64,000 nt of DNA from Flavobacteriales bacterium (GTDB taxonomy: Bacteria; Bacteroidota; Bacteroidia; Flavobacteriales_F; PHOS-HE28): positions 1 through 64,000 of the forward strand of contig JADJDP010000007.1 in NCBI GenBank assembly GCA_016702645.1. The letters are read 5' to 3'. Below the pieces are notes generated by a model, which saw only the letters and a program-made list of their open reading frames with translations, was not told where the DNA came from and did not search any database. Made by a program: the position numbers and the translations under genes. Of this stretch, positions 54,558 to 63,537 are shown in pieces. Within the stretch, counting starts at the first letter, position 1, and each line of letters starts with the position of its first letter.

Positions 54558-56982
54558 GTTCTGCCGCCACCTCCTTCTCCAGCGCTGCACGAATGCGGCC
54601 CATCGCCTTCTCCACCTGCTCGTCGGTGAGTGTCTTCTCCGCGTCCTGCAAGAGGAAGCGGAGCGCATAGCTCTTCTTGCCAGCTGGCAGCTTGTCGCCC
54701 TGGTACACATCGAAGAGGTCCACTTCGCGCAACAACTTGCGCTCTGCGTTCATGGCCACCTTCTGCAAGTGTTCGAATTGAACTTCGTTCGACAAGAGCA
54801 GGCTCAGGTCACGGCGCACGGCCGGGAAGCGGGACACCTCCGTGTACGCGATATGTCCCGAACGACAGGCATCGAGCAGCGCTTCCTCGTTCAACTCCGC
54901 ATGGAACACAGCTTGTGAAACATCAGAGGACTTCGCTTCGCGTTCGGTCACCTGGCCGACGATACCAACCGGCCGCTTGTTCACATGAATTACAGCCGCG
55001 TTCTCCAGTAGCGCATGTTCCACGGGAACCCAAGTCGTTCGCGCCAGCAAGCCCGCTCGCCCAAGCAAGGCTTCCACTTCCTCCTTCACATCGTTCAGCT
55101 CCGTCGCGCGGTCATCCGCACGCCAATGCTCCTGCCAGCGACGGCCGGTGATGGTGAGCGATAGGGTCTCCGTTTCCTGGGTTCGGTCGACGTTTCGGCC
55201 GTAAACACGACCGCGCTCGAAGAACCGCAGATCGCGTTGTTGCCGGTTGATGTTGTGCGCCATGGCCTGCAACGCACCGAAGAGCATGGTCGGCCGCAGC
55301 ACGTCCAGTTCCGTGCTCAGCGGGTTCGCAAGTCGCACGGCCGACGCCTCCTCGATGATCCCGCTCTTCACCACACGCTCACCGCTCACCAGCGAAGGCG
55401 TCATGATCTCGCGAAAGCCACGGGTGGCCAGGTGCATACCGGTCTGTTGACGCAGGCTCTCCAAGGTGAGGGCCGGATGCGTTACCGACGGAACGCTGAG
55501 GCGCTCGGGCACGGGCACCTGATCGAAACCGTGGATGCGCAGGATCTCCTCGATCACATCCACCGGGCGATGCACATCCACGCGGTAAGCAGGGACCTGC
55601 ACATGCACACCTTGCGCGTTGCGCTCACGGATGCGGAAGTCGAGCAGCTCCAAAACGCGCACGACGGCATCGTGATCGATGCGGATCCCGCTGAGGGCAG
55701 CGAGTTCACTGAAGCGCAAATGCACCTCGGACCGATGCCTCAACGAGTGGTCGATATCGATGACGGGCGAACTGACGCGCGCACCGGCGACCTCCTTCAA
55801 CAGCAACGCAGCGCGCTTCAAGGCATACACGGTGATCTCCGGATCGACACCACGCTCGAACCGGAACGAGGCATCGGTGCTGAGTCCGTGACGTCTGGCC
55901 GTACGGCGAATGGTGCTCGGATCGAAGCACGCGCTCTCCAAGAACACGGTCGTCGTAGCATCCGAAACGCCGCTCTTGCTTCCACCGAACACACCGGCGA
56001 TGCAAGCGGGTTCCTGCGCATCGGCGATCACCAGATCGCCGGCATCCAGCTTGCGCTCCTTACCGTCGAGGGTGGTGAACTGCTCGTCTTGGGCTGCCAA
56101 CCGCACTACGATGCGACCACCGTTCAACTTGTCCGCATCGAAGGCGTGCAAGGGCTGTGCGAGTTCGTGTTGAACGAAATTGGTCACGTCCACCACGTTG
56201 TTGATCGGCTTCAGGCCGATGGACGTGAGGCGCTCCTGCAACCACTTCGGCGATGGACCCACCTTCACATTGGTGAGCGTAACACCGGCGTAGCGCGGGC
56301 ACGCCTTTGCATCCCTCACTTCCACCGCGATCGAGCGGGCCTCATCATCCTGGACGAACCCGGAAATATCCGGTAAGCCCAGTTGGAGGGATGAACCTGT
56401 CCGGTAGTTGATGGCAGCGATGAGATCGCGTGCAACGCCCACGTGCCCCATGGCATCGGTACGGTTGGGTGTGAGCCCGATCTCCAGCACGTGATCGCTC
56501 TTCAATCCGAAGTGATCGGAAGCGGACATGCCGGGCACCGCCGACGGATCCAATACCATGATGCCCGCGTGGCTCTTTCCAAGACCGAGCTCATCCTCCG
56601 CGCAGATCATGCCACAGCTCTCCTGCCCCCGGATCTTGCTCTTCTTGATGACGATGGACGTACCATCCGTCATGTTCAAGGTGCTACCCACCGTGGCGAC
56701 CAACACCTTTTGCCCGACCGCGACGTTCGGTGCACCACAGACGATCTGTTCGGGTTCTCCATCACCCAGTTCAACCATGCACACCGTGAGGCGATCGGCA
56801 TCCGGGTGTTTGTCGCATTGCAACACATGGCCCACCACCACTCCGGCCAGCATGCCCTTGATGGGCTCGTGCAGCTCCACGCTCTCCGTTTCCAAACCGG
56901 TGCTGGTGAGCACCGCCGCCGCTTGTTGCGGGGTGAGTTCGGTATCAACGTACTGGCGTAGCCAGTTCCAGGATATGCGCAT
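54547..56982 (-). CDS. pheT: Phenylalanine-tRNA ligase beta subunit
   Basis: The protein has 811 residues, intact. With PheS it charges tRNA-Phe. Domains in order: N-terminal B1 (MRISWNWLRQYVDTELTPQQ), the tRNA-binding EMAP-like fold (about 40-150, VVGHVLQCDKHPDADRLTVC), B3/B4 editing region (about 210-370, NNVVDVTNFVQHELAQPLHA), B5 (about 400-480), the catalytic-like core (about 490-700) and the C-terminal ferredoxin-fold anticodon-binding domain (FPAVRRDLSLLLSNEVQFEH). Bacteroidota usually keep pheT apart from pheS, as here. Confidence 0.95.
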   Translation of the reverse strand: MRISWNWLRQYVDTELTPQQAAAVLTSTGLETESVELHEPIKGMLAGVVVGHVLQCDKHPDADRLTVCMVELGDGEPEQIVCGAPNVAVGQKVLVATVGSTLNMTDGTSIVIKKSKIRGQESCGMICAEDELGLGKSHAGIMVLDPSAVPGMSASDHFGLKSDHVLEIGLTPNRTDAMGHVGVARDLIAAINYRTGSSLQLGLPDISGFVQDDEARSIAVEVRDAKACPRYAGVTLTNVKVGPSPKWLQERLTSIGLKPINNVVDVTNFVQHELAQPLHAFDADKLNGGRIVVRLAAQDEQFTTLDGKERKLDAGDLVIADAQEPACIAGVFGGSKSGVSDATTTVFLESACFDPSTIRRTARRHGLSTDASFRFERGVDPEITVYALKRAALLLKEVAGARVSSPVIDIDHSLRHRSEVHLRFSELAALSGIRIDHDAVVRVLELLDFRIRERNAQGVHVQVPAYRVDVHRPVDVIEEILRIHGFDQVPVPERLSVPSVTHPALTLESLRQQTGMHLATRGFREIMTPSLVSGERVVKSGIIEEASAVRLANPLSTELDVLRPTMLFGALQAMAHNINRQQRDLRFFERGRVYGRNVDRTQETETLSLTITGRRWQEHWRADDRATELNDVKEEVEALLGRAGLLARTTWVPVEHALLENAAVIHVNKRPVGIVGQVTEREAKSSDVSQAVFHAELNEEALLDACRSGHIAYTEVSRFPAVRRDLSLLLSNEVQFEHLQKVAMNAERKLLREVDLFDVYQGDKLPAGKKSYALRFLLQDAEKTLTDEQVEKAMGRIRAALEKEVAAELRG

Positions 56983-57017
56983 GGGCGGGAACGAGGTCGG
57001 CGAAGATACCCCGGGGA

Positions 57018-57025
57018 TACTTTTG
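57018..57025 (+). promoter_or_regulatory. Candidate -7 box TACTTTTG before the sterol-desaturase-family gene
   Basis: TACTTTTG is a full match to TAnnTTTG and ends five bases before the ATG at 57031, in the gap between the divergent pheT and this gene. It implies a near-leaderless message. Confidence 0.45.
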
Positions 57026-57030
57026 TCTCG

Positions 57031-58245
57031 ATGGAATACATCGCCCTGTCGATCCCGCTCTTCTTCCTCCTCATGGGGCTGGAACTGGCGTGGAGCGCAT
57101 GGAGCGGCCGGAAGGTTTATCGCTTCAACGACTTCGTGGCGAACCTGGGCTGCGGTATCGGATCACAAGTGGTGGGTGCTTTCACCAAGAGCCTGGTCTT
57201 CGCGGTGTACATGGCGGTGTACGATCATGCGCGCCTGTTCACGCTGCCGAGCACCGCGCTCACCTGGTTAATCGCCTTCCTGCTCATCGATCTCCTTTAC
57301 TACTGGTTCCATCGTGCGAGCCACGAGGTCAACTTCCTCTGGGCGGCGCACATCGTACACCACCAGAGCGAGGAGTACAACCTGAGCGTGGCATTGCGGC
57401 AGAGCTGGTGGCAGGGCTTGTTCAGTTTCTGGTTCTATGTTCCGGTGGCGCTGCTCGGCGTGCATCCGCTCGTGATCCTCACGGTGGGTGCCTTCGTCAC
57501 GCTCTACCAGTTTTGGATCCACACCAAAGCGGTCGATCGCATGGGACCCTTCGAGTGGCTCTTCAACACGCCCAGCCACCACCGCGTACACCACGGCAGC
57601 GATCCGAAGTACATCGACCGTAACCACGCTGGCACGCTCATCATCTGGGACAAGCTCTTCGGCACCTATCAGCCGGAGGAAGAGGAACCGGTGTACGGTA
57701 TCACCACACCGCTGGGCACCTGGGATCCCCTGCGTGCCAACTTCCATTATTGGCTGGAGCTCGGTGCGCTCGCGAAGCAGTGTTCCAAGTGGACGGACAA
57801 AGTGCGGGTGTTCCTGAAACCGCCCGGTTGGCACCCGGCTGCGCTCGGTGGTTTCCAAGGACCGCGCGCGAAGGACAAGGCCACCTACCATAAGTTCGAT
57901 ACGCATGTCCCGCGCGGCATGAGCATCTATGTCGCCGTGCAATTCACGCTCTTATTGGTGCTCACCACCTTCTTCCTCTTCCGGCAGCAGGACCTTGGCC
58001 CCGTGCGCATGTGGGCCACCGCCGGACTGATCGTGCTGTGGGTGATGAACATGGGCCTGCTGCTGGAGGGCAAGCGATGGGCGATCTGGACCGAGGTGGT
58101 GCGCGCGATCCTCTTCGCGGCAGTGATCATGGCCTCGGACGACCTGATACCTGCGCCACTTCATGAACTGGTCGCAGTCGCATTTTCTCTCAGCGTGGTC
58201 GTGCATCTCTTCCTCGTTCTCCGCGCAAAGCCCCTTGCCGCGTGA
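57031..58245 (+). CDS. Sterol desaturase / fatty acid hydroxylase family membrane enzyme
   Basis: The protein has 404 residues. It has several membrane helices and the His clusters of the di-iron hydroxylase family: WFHRASHEVN, AAHIVHHQSEEYN and SHHRVHHGSDPKY with NRNHAG. The C-terminal third (about 300-400) adds four extra helices (VAVQFTLLLVLTTFFLFRQQ and following), making it longer than the common 250-300-residue form. Relatives hydroxylate or desaturate lipids. The substrate is unknown. The stop overlaps the next gene by four bases. Confidence 0.85.
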   Translation: MEYIALSIPLFFLLMGLELAWSAWSGRKVYRFNDFVANLGCGIGSQVVGAFTKSLVFAVYMAVYDHARLFTLPSTALTWLIAFLLIDLLYYWFHRASHEVNFLWAAHIVHHQSEEYNLSVALRQSWWQGLFSFWFYVPVALLGVHPLVILTVGAFVTLYQFWIHTKAVDRMGPFEWLFNTPSHHRVHHGSDPKYIDRNHAGTLIIWDKLFGTYQPEEEEPVYGITTPLGTWDPLRANFHYWLELGALAKQCSKWTDKVRVFLKPPGWHPAALGGFQGPRAKDKATYHKFDTHVPRGMSIYVAVQFTLLLVLTTFFLFRQQDLGPVRMWATAGLIVLWVMNMGLLLEGKRWAIWTEVVRAILFAAVIMASDDLIPAPLHELVAVAFSLSVVVHLFLVLRAKPLAA

Positions 58246-58781
58246 TCACACTTCCCATTCCTTCCCTGGAAGAGTTCACCACCGATCGGTTGCTGTTCCG
58301 CCGCATCGTGCCTGCTGACGTGGACTGGTGGATGGACTACGTCAACAGCGCCGAGGCGATCCGCTTCATGCCGTTCACCGTGGGAAGTCGGGCGGATTGC
58401 ATGGCGATGATCCAACGTTCGCTGGACCGGTATGTGGAGGACGGTAGTGGGCTCCATGCGGTGGAATTGCGCGCAACCGGCGAACCCATCGGCCAATGCG
58501 GATTGCTCACGCAAACGGTGGACGGCTTGCCGGAACTCGAGATCGGGTACCACTTGCTTCCTTCCTATTGGGGCCATGGATACGCTGCGGAAGCGGCGAT
58601 CGCATGCAAGCTCTTCGCTGTGGAACACCGGCTCGCTCCCTCGGTGATCTCCTTGATCGATGAGGAGAACCACCGAAGCCGGGGTGTTGCCAAGCGCAAT
58701 GGCATGGTGTTCGAGAAGCGCACCATCCACCGCGGTACGGAAGCACTGGTGTTTCGTGCTGCGCTCGCGAACGGCGATTAA
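58242..58781 (+). CDS. GNAT-family N-acetyltransferase, RimJ/RimL-like
   Basis: The protein has 179 residues. It starts with LPSLEEFTTDRLLFRRIVPA, typical of RimJ-type GNATs. The acetyl-CoA-binding region is EIGYHLLPSYWGHGYAAEAA, and SLIDEENHRSRGVAKRNGMV completes the fold. The acceptor (a protein N-terminus or small amine) is unknown. It overlaps the upstream hydroxylase gene by ATGA at 58242 (GTG start here) and precedes a YhhN gene by 15 bases. Confidence 0.85.
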   Translation: MITLPIPSLEEFTTDRLLFRRIVPADVDWWMDYVNSAEAIRFMPFTVGSRADCMAMIQRSLDRYVEDGSGLHAVELRATGEPIGQCGLLTQTVDGLPELEIGYHLLPSYWGHGYAAEAAIACKLFAVEHRLAPSVISLIDEENHRSRGVAKRNGMVFEKRTIHRGTEALVFRAALANGD

Positions 58782-58796
58782 ATTCGTCGCCCTGAC

Positions 58797-59528
58797 ATGG
58801 ACATCCGAAAGAACCACCTCCTGAACGGCGCGCTTTACGCGCTGGCAACCGTGGGCACCATCGTGGGTGAGGTGCGCGACCTGCATGCACTCGTGTACGT
58901 GTGCAAACCCGTGATGATGGTGGTGCTCTCCAGCTGGTTCTACTTCAACAGCCGCCGCGTGGGCGATCGCTTCACCCTGCTGGTGCAAGTGGGCCTCTTT
59001 TTCTCCCTCATGGGTGATATTGCCCTTATGGTGCAGCACACCGATGAGTTCTACTTCCTCATCGGCCTGGGTGCCTTCCTGCTGGCACAGATCTGTTACA
59101 CGCTCGCCTTTGCACAGAACATCGCTGACGTCCCCGGCGGCCAGGGCCTGCTGGTGTCCTCGGCGCTCGTAGCCTTGGTGATCGCCTATGGAGCCGCGTT
59201 CGGCTCCACATTGCTGAAAGACATCGACGCCAACCTGCTGCTTCCGGTTGGTGTGTATGCCGTGGCCATCACGCTCATGGGCGCGGCGGCGGCGCTGCGT
59301 TTCGGCCGCACCTTCCTTCCCAGTTTCATCCTGGTGTTCATCGGGGCTGCGTTGTTCATCACCTCGGACAGCATCCTTGCCACCAGCCGCTTCATCCGTC
59401 CGGTGGAGCATGCGTCCTGGTCGGTGATCCTCACCTATGCCGTGGCGCAATACCTCATCGTGCGCGGATGCCTGATGCACGTGTTGGACCCGGAAGAGAT
59501 CCGGCGGCGGGCCACCTTGCGCGCGTAA
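58797..59528 (+). CDS. Lysoplasmalogenase-like YhhN family membrane protein
   Basis: The protein has 243 residues with eight membrane helices. The YhhN/TMEM86 marks are HALVYVCKPVMMVVLSSWFY, VQVGLFFSLMGDIALMVQHT and FIGAALFITSDSILATSRF, with conserved Lys, Asp and Asp. TMEM86 proteins cleave the vinyl-ether bond of lysoplasmalogens. The bacterial activity is less certain. Probably co-transcribed with the GNAT gene. Confidence 0.85.
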   Translation: MDIRKNHLLNGALYALATVGTIVGEVRDLHALVYVCKPVMMVVLSSWFYFNSRRVGDRFTLLVQVGLFFSLMGDIALMVQHTDEFYFLIGLGAFLLAQICYTLAFAQNIADVPGGQGLLVSSALVALVIAYGAAFGSTLLKDIDANLLLPVGVYAVAITLMGAAAALRFGRTFLPSFILVFIGAALFITSDSILATSRFIRPVEHASWSVILTYAVAQYLIVRGCLMHVLDPEEIRRRATLRA

Positions 59529-59531
59529 GGT

Positions 59532-61655
59532 TCAGCTGATCCTTCCCCACACCACTTCATCCGCGCGCTCGCGCATGGCATTGGCGATGGGAGCATGCCG
59601 TGGCTCCGTGAGCGCAGGATCCTCCTCGAGCACGCGCATGGCCACCTGGCGGGCCTGTTGCAAGAGCGCGGCATCCTCCACCAGATCGGCGATGCGCAAC
59701 TGCGGAAGACCGCTCTGCTGGGTGCCAAGGAGGTCACCGGGACCGCGCAGGCGCAGATCCGTTTCCGCGATGACGAAGCCGTCGTTGGTGCGCACCATGG
59801 TCTCGATCCGCGTACGTGCATCGTTCCCGAGCTTGTCACCGGTCATGAGGATGCAGTAGCTCTGGTCCGCACCGCGCCCCACGCGACCACGCAACTGGTG
59901 CAACTGGGAAAGCCCGAAGCGCTCCGCGTTCTCGATGACCATCACGCTGGCGTTCGGGACATCAACGCCCACCTCGATCACCGTGGTGGCGACCAGGATG
60001 TTGGTCTCGCCCTTCTTGAAGCGCATCATCTCGTAGTCCTTCGTCGCTTGGTCCATACGTCCGTGTACGATGCCCACCGCGTAATTGGGCAGTGGGAAGC
60101 GCCGCGACATGCTCTCGAAACCATCGGTGAGGTCCTTGAGGTCCTGCGTTGCGCTGGGTGAACCGTCCTTCTTCTCCGATTCCTCGATGAGCGGGTACAC
60201 GACGTAGATCTGTCTGCCCAAGGCGATCTCCTGCTCCATGAACCCGAAGACCGCGTTGCGTGATCCATCGTAGCGATGCACCGTGCGAATGGGCTTGCGA
60301 CCCGGTGGCATCTCATCGATTATGCTCGTGTCAAGATCACCATAGAGCGTCATCGCCAGCGTACGTGGTATGGGTGTGGCCGTCATCACCAACACATGCG
60401 GTGGCACCTCGCTCTTGGCCCAAAGACGTGCGCGCTGTGCAACGCCGAAACGGTGCTGCTCATCGATCACCACGAGTCCCAGTTTGTGGAACACCACACG
60501 GTCTTCCAGCAGCGCATGTGTGCCAACGATGATGTGTACTTCGCCCAGACGGAGCGCCGTGAGCAAACTCTTCCGTTCGGCGGTCTTCGTACTGCCGGTG
60601 AGCAGGCGCACCACCACCGGCATGCCACCCAGCATACGGGTGAGCGTGGCGAAATGCTGCTGCGCGAGGATCTCCGTTGGTGCCATCAATGCGCCCTGGA
60701 AACCATTGTCCAGCGCGATCAGCATGCTGAGCAATCCGACGAGTGTTTTTCCGCTGCCCACGTCGCCTTGCAAGAGCCGGTTCATCTGTCGGCCACTTCC
60801 CATGTCCTTTCGGATCTCCTTCACCACACGTTTTTGTGCGCCCGTGAGTTCAAAGGGCAGATGCTTGGTATAGAAGGTGTTCAACCGTTCGCCCACCTGC
60901 GTGAAGACATGCCCATGGACGTTCCGCTGCGTCGCTTGCTTCTGCCGGAGCAGGCCGAGTTGGATGAAGAAGAGCTCCTCGAACTTCAGGCGACGCCGCG
61001 CGACTTCGAGTCGCTCCGGATCCTGCGGCGCATGCACCTGCCGAAAAGCCTCTTCCCTTGAAATTCCACCGAGCAAGTGCAACTGATCACGCCCGAGCGT
61101 TTCGGGCAATTGCCCGGCGATCTGCGGCAAGAGGGCCTTGGCCAACTTCCAGATCGCCCGTCCGGTGAGCCCCTTGGCGGCAAGCTTCTCCGTGGTATTG
61201 TACACCGGTTGGAGCGAGGCATCGATCCCGTGTTCCCAAGTGGACGCCAGTTCCATCTCGGGATGCGGGAGGTTCGGCTTGCCCCTGAAGCTGGCTGGCT
61301 TCCCGAACACGATGTACTCCTCGCCGGGCTTCAGCGAACCCACCAGCCAACGGATCCCCTTGAACCAGACGAGTTCGATGGTGCCGGTACCATCGTTCAA
61401 CGAAGCGACCAGCCTTCGCCCCTGCTTCTCGCCGATCATCTTCACCGCACCGAGCACGCCACGTAGTTGCACTTGCTGCGCGTCCTCCGTGATCTCCCGC
61501 ACCTTGTGGAAACGGCTGCGATCGATGTAACGGAAGGGAAAATGGAAGAGCAGGTCCCGGAAGGTGGCGATGCCCAACTCCTTGCGCAGCAGTTCGCCCC
61601 GTTGCGGGCCAACACCCTTCAGGTATTCAATGGGAGATGCGAGCACATCCTGCAC
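59532..61655 (-). CDS. recG: ATP-dependent DNA helicase RecG
   Basis: The protein has about 707 residues. RecG remodels stalled forks and branched DNA. Visible: the wedge domain with PIEYLKGVGPQRGELLRKEL, Walker A LLQGDVGSGKTLVGL, motif Ia LMAPTEILAQQHF, the DEXH box VVIDEQHRFGVAQR, motif III MTATPIPRTLAMTLYGDLD and motif VI LHQLRGRVGRGADQSYC, with the C-terminal LRLRGPGDLLGTQQSGLP. I chose the GTG at 61655 (before QDVLASP) because the ATG at 61736 would overlap the divergent gene start at 61699. The longer form is possible. Confidence 0.93.
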   Translation of the reverse strand: MQDVLASPIEYLKGVGPQRGELLRKELGIATFRDLLFHFPFRYIDRSRFHKVREITEDAQQVQLRGVLGAVKMIGEKQGRRLVASLNDGTGTIELVWFKGIRWLVGSLKPGEEYIVFGKPASFRGKPNLPHPEMELASTWEHGIDASLQPVYNTTEKLAAKGLTGRAIWKLAKALLPQIAGQLPETLGRDQLHLLGGISREEAFRQVHAPQDPERLEVARRRLKFEELFFIQLGLLRQKQATQRNVHGHVFTQVGERLNTFYTKHLPFELTGAQKRVVKEIRKDMGSGRQMNRLLQGDVGSGKTLVGLLSMLIALDNGFQGALMAPTEILAQQHFATLTRMLGGMPVVVRLLTGSTKTAERKSLLTALRLGEVHIIVGTHALLEDRVVFHKLGLVVIDEQHRFGVAQRARLWAKSEVPPHVLVMTATPIPRTLAMTLYGDLDTSIIDEMPPGRKPIRTVHRYDGSRNAVFGFMEQEIALGRQIYVVYPLIEESEKKDGSPSATQDLKDLTDGFESMSRRFPLPNYAVGIVHGRMDQATKDYEMMRFKKGETNILVATTVIEVGVDVPNASVMVIENAERFGLSQLHQLRGRVGRGADQSYCILMTGDKLGNDARTRIETMVRTNDGFVIAETDLRLRGPGDLLGTQQSGLPQLRIADLVEDAALLQQARQVAMRVLEEDPALTEPRHAPIANAMRERADEVVWGRIS

Positions 61656-61698
61656 GGTGGAAAAGTAGAACGACCGTGCCACTACTTTCACCGCATCG

Positions 61699-63102
61699 GT
61701 GAACACGAAGCAGCCATACGGCCCATTTGCGCGCACGGCAGCTCGGTTCCTGCCGATCGCGATCCTGTGTTTTCTCGTGCTCTTCGCTTGGCGCTTCGCG
61801 GATGAGCGCCTCCATTCCGATAGTGGTTACTACCTGGCACGGGTGATCAACGAAGGCGGCTTCCACATTGAACATGGCCGTTGGGTGCTCGCACTCTCGC
61901 AATTGGGAGCGCTGATCGGCGTGAAGCTCGGTGTGTCGATGACCGGGTTGATCCTCCTTCACTCGCTGAACAACGTGATATGGCTCGGTGCCTGTTTGCT
62001 CTTCGCGGGACGCATACTGCGTGATCCACCTGCCGTGGTCACGCTTGCCTGCGTCCACCTCGTAGGACTCACGCACGGGCTCTTCTGCCCGATCTTCGAG
62101 CTCTACTATGGCGTTGACCTGTTGGTCCTCTTCCTCGCAGTGTACCGGAGCGAGCAGCTCTCATCCACTTGGAGGTGGAGCTTGCTCGTCGTGTTCTTCC
62201 TGGGGGCCCTCGCCAGCCACTTCTTCGCACTGCTGCTGGCAGGAGGCTTGCTCGTACTGGAACAGATCTGGCGCGACCGACGCACCATGATCGTGCTCCT
62301 CGGCTTGATCGTGGTCCATCTACTGGTGCGGAGCTTGACCTTGAGCCCCTACGAGAACGAAGGCCTATCAGCGATACTGGCGGCGCTCAGCGTGGAGAAC
62401 GTCGGCCACCTACTATCGCCCACACACCTCCTTCACCTTGCGAAGTATTTCGTCTGGCACTATCCGGATCTGATCGTGCTCGCGGTGACAGTGACCGTTG
62501 TTCTTGTGCGCGAACGTCAACGACGAAGGGCTATGCTCTTCGCGCTCGTTGGTCTGCTGTTGCTGGTGCTTTGCATCCTGTACCGACCGGGATCGATCCA
62601 TGACCGCTACCGGGAGCAGGTGAACTTCGCGCTCGTCGCTTGGGTGCTGGTGATGTTCTGTATGCAGCTCATCCCATTGGTGCGGTGGCGTACGCTGGCA
62701 TTCTCGTTGCTCATCGCGGCTTCGCTCTTCCGCATGGTGCGCGCCGAATGGATAGCACCGTGGTACACCGAACGCACGGCAGTGGTGAAGACAGGGATCA
62801 CCATGGCACGAGCGCACGGCCTCTCCAAGGCCATCGTACCCGCCCCCGTCTACTTCGGACCACCGAGCCACGTGATCGACCTATCCTGGTCCACTTCCGT
62901 GGAAAGCCTGTTGCTTTCAGCCAAGGACGGACCCCAAGCAACGGTCTCGCTCATCACCACCCAGGATCTGGAAGCGCCCGATGTCCGTGAGCACCTGGAC
63001 GGCTTCATCTTCCGCCGCTGGGATATCATGGATCCATCGTGGCTGAACGCACGGTACTTCAAGTTGCCCCCGGAGCGATACCGACCGCTGGGCATCCCAT
63101 AG
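61699..63102 (+). CDS. Multi-pass membrane protein, GT-C-like layout, unknown function
   Basis: The protein has 467 residues with about ten membrane helices. The first loop is acidic (FADERLHSDSGYYLARVINE) as in GT-C fold transferases or their relatives, and the C-terminal 80 residues are a soluble domain (FRRWDIMDPSWLNARYFKLP). No diagnostic motif was seen, so transferase activity is only a possibility. It is divergent from recG and its stop is three bases before the convergent methyltransferase gene. Confidence 0.6.
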   Translation: MNTKQPYGPFARTAARFLPIAILCFLVLFAWRFADERLHSDSGYYLARVINEGGFHIEHGRWVLALSQLGALIGVKLGVSMTGLILLHSLNNVIWLGACLLFAGRILRDPPAVVTLACVHLVGLTHGLFCPIFELYYGVDLLVLFLAVYRSEQLSSTWRWSLLVVFFLGALASHFFALLLAGGLLVLEQIWRDRRTMIVLLGLIVVHLLVRSLTLSPYENEGLSAILAALSVENVGHLLSPTHLLHLAKYFVWHYPDLIVLAVTVTVVLVRERQRRRAMLFALVGLLLLVLCILYRPGSIHDRYREQVNFALVAWVLVMFCMQLIPLVRWRTLAFSLLIAASLFRMVRAEWIAPWYTERTAVVKTGITMARAHGLSKAIVPAPVYFGPPSHVIDLSWSTSVESLLLSAKDGPQATVSLITTQDLEAPDVREHLDGFIFRRWDIMDPSWLNARYFKLPPERYRPLGIP

Positions 63103-63105
63103 CGA

Positions 63106-63531
63106 CTACCAGACGAACGGAAACAACCGCGCCACGCCCTTCATCCGCTGCGGATAGTCCGGATGGCGTGCGGTGAGCAACGCTTCCTCGTAGTACACTT
63201 TGATCACCAGGACGACCGCACAAACTCCAAGAGCGATCCAACGCGCCATGCTCGGTGCACCGAAGGAAACCGCAACTCCGCAGAGGAGCACTGCCGTGTA
63301 CATGGGATGCCGCAGCCAACGGTAGATGCCGCGTTGCGAAAGCGTGTTCGCTCTGCGCGGATCCGGAAGGATGGTGAAGTTGTTGCCGCCGAGCGATGCG
63401 ACGGCCCAGGCGAACACCAAGAGACCCAGTACAAAGAGCACCCACGCCCACCATGGCAATTGCCAGCCGCCGCCGAAGAGCAGCACGGCGATGGAACCGA
63501 ATTGGCCAACAACAAGAAGTACGGATCGCAT
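63106..63531 (-). CDS. Isoprenylcysteine carboxyl methyltransferase-like membrane protein
   Basis: The protein has 141 residues and four helices. The family signature near the end is RGIYRWLRHPMYTAVLLCGV and YYEEALLTARHPDYPQRMKG, where His, Pro and the EE pair bind S-adenosylmethionine in ICMT/PEMT enzymes. The bacterial acceptor is unknown. The start ATG lies six bases after the stop of the E2 gene, so they are probably co-transcribed. Confidence 0.82.
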   Translation of the reverse strand: MRSVLLVVGQFGSIAVLLFGGGWQLPWWAWVLFVLGLLVFAWAVASLGGNNFTILPDPRRANTLSQRGIYRWLRHPMYTAVLLCGVAVSFGAPSMARWIALGVCAVVLVIKVYYEEALLTARHPDYPQRMKGVARLFPFVW

Positions 63532-63537
63532 GAGCGA

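Noticed and set aside
59532..61736. recG start at 61736
   Set aside because: It would run 38 bases into the divergent gene starting at 61699 and adds residues not typical of RecG; kept only as an alternative.
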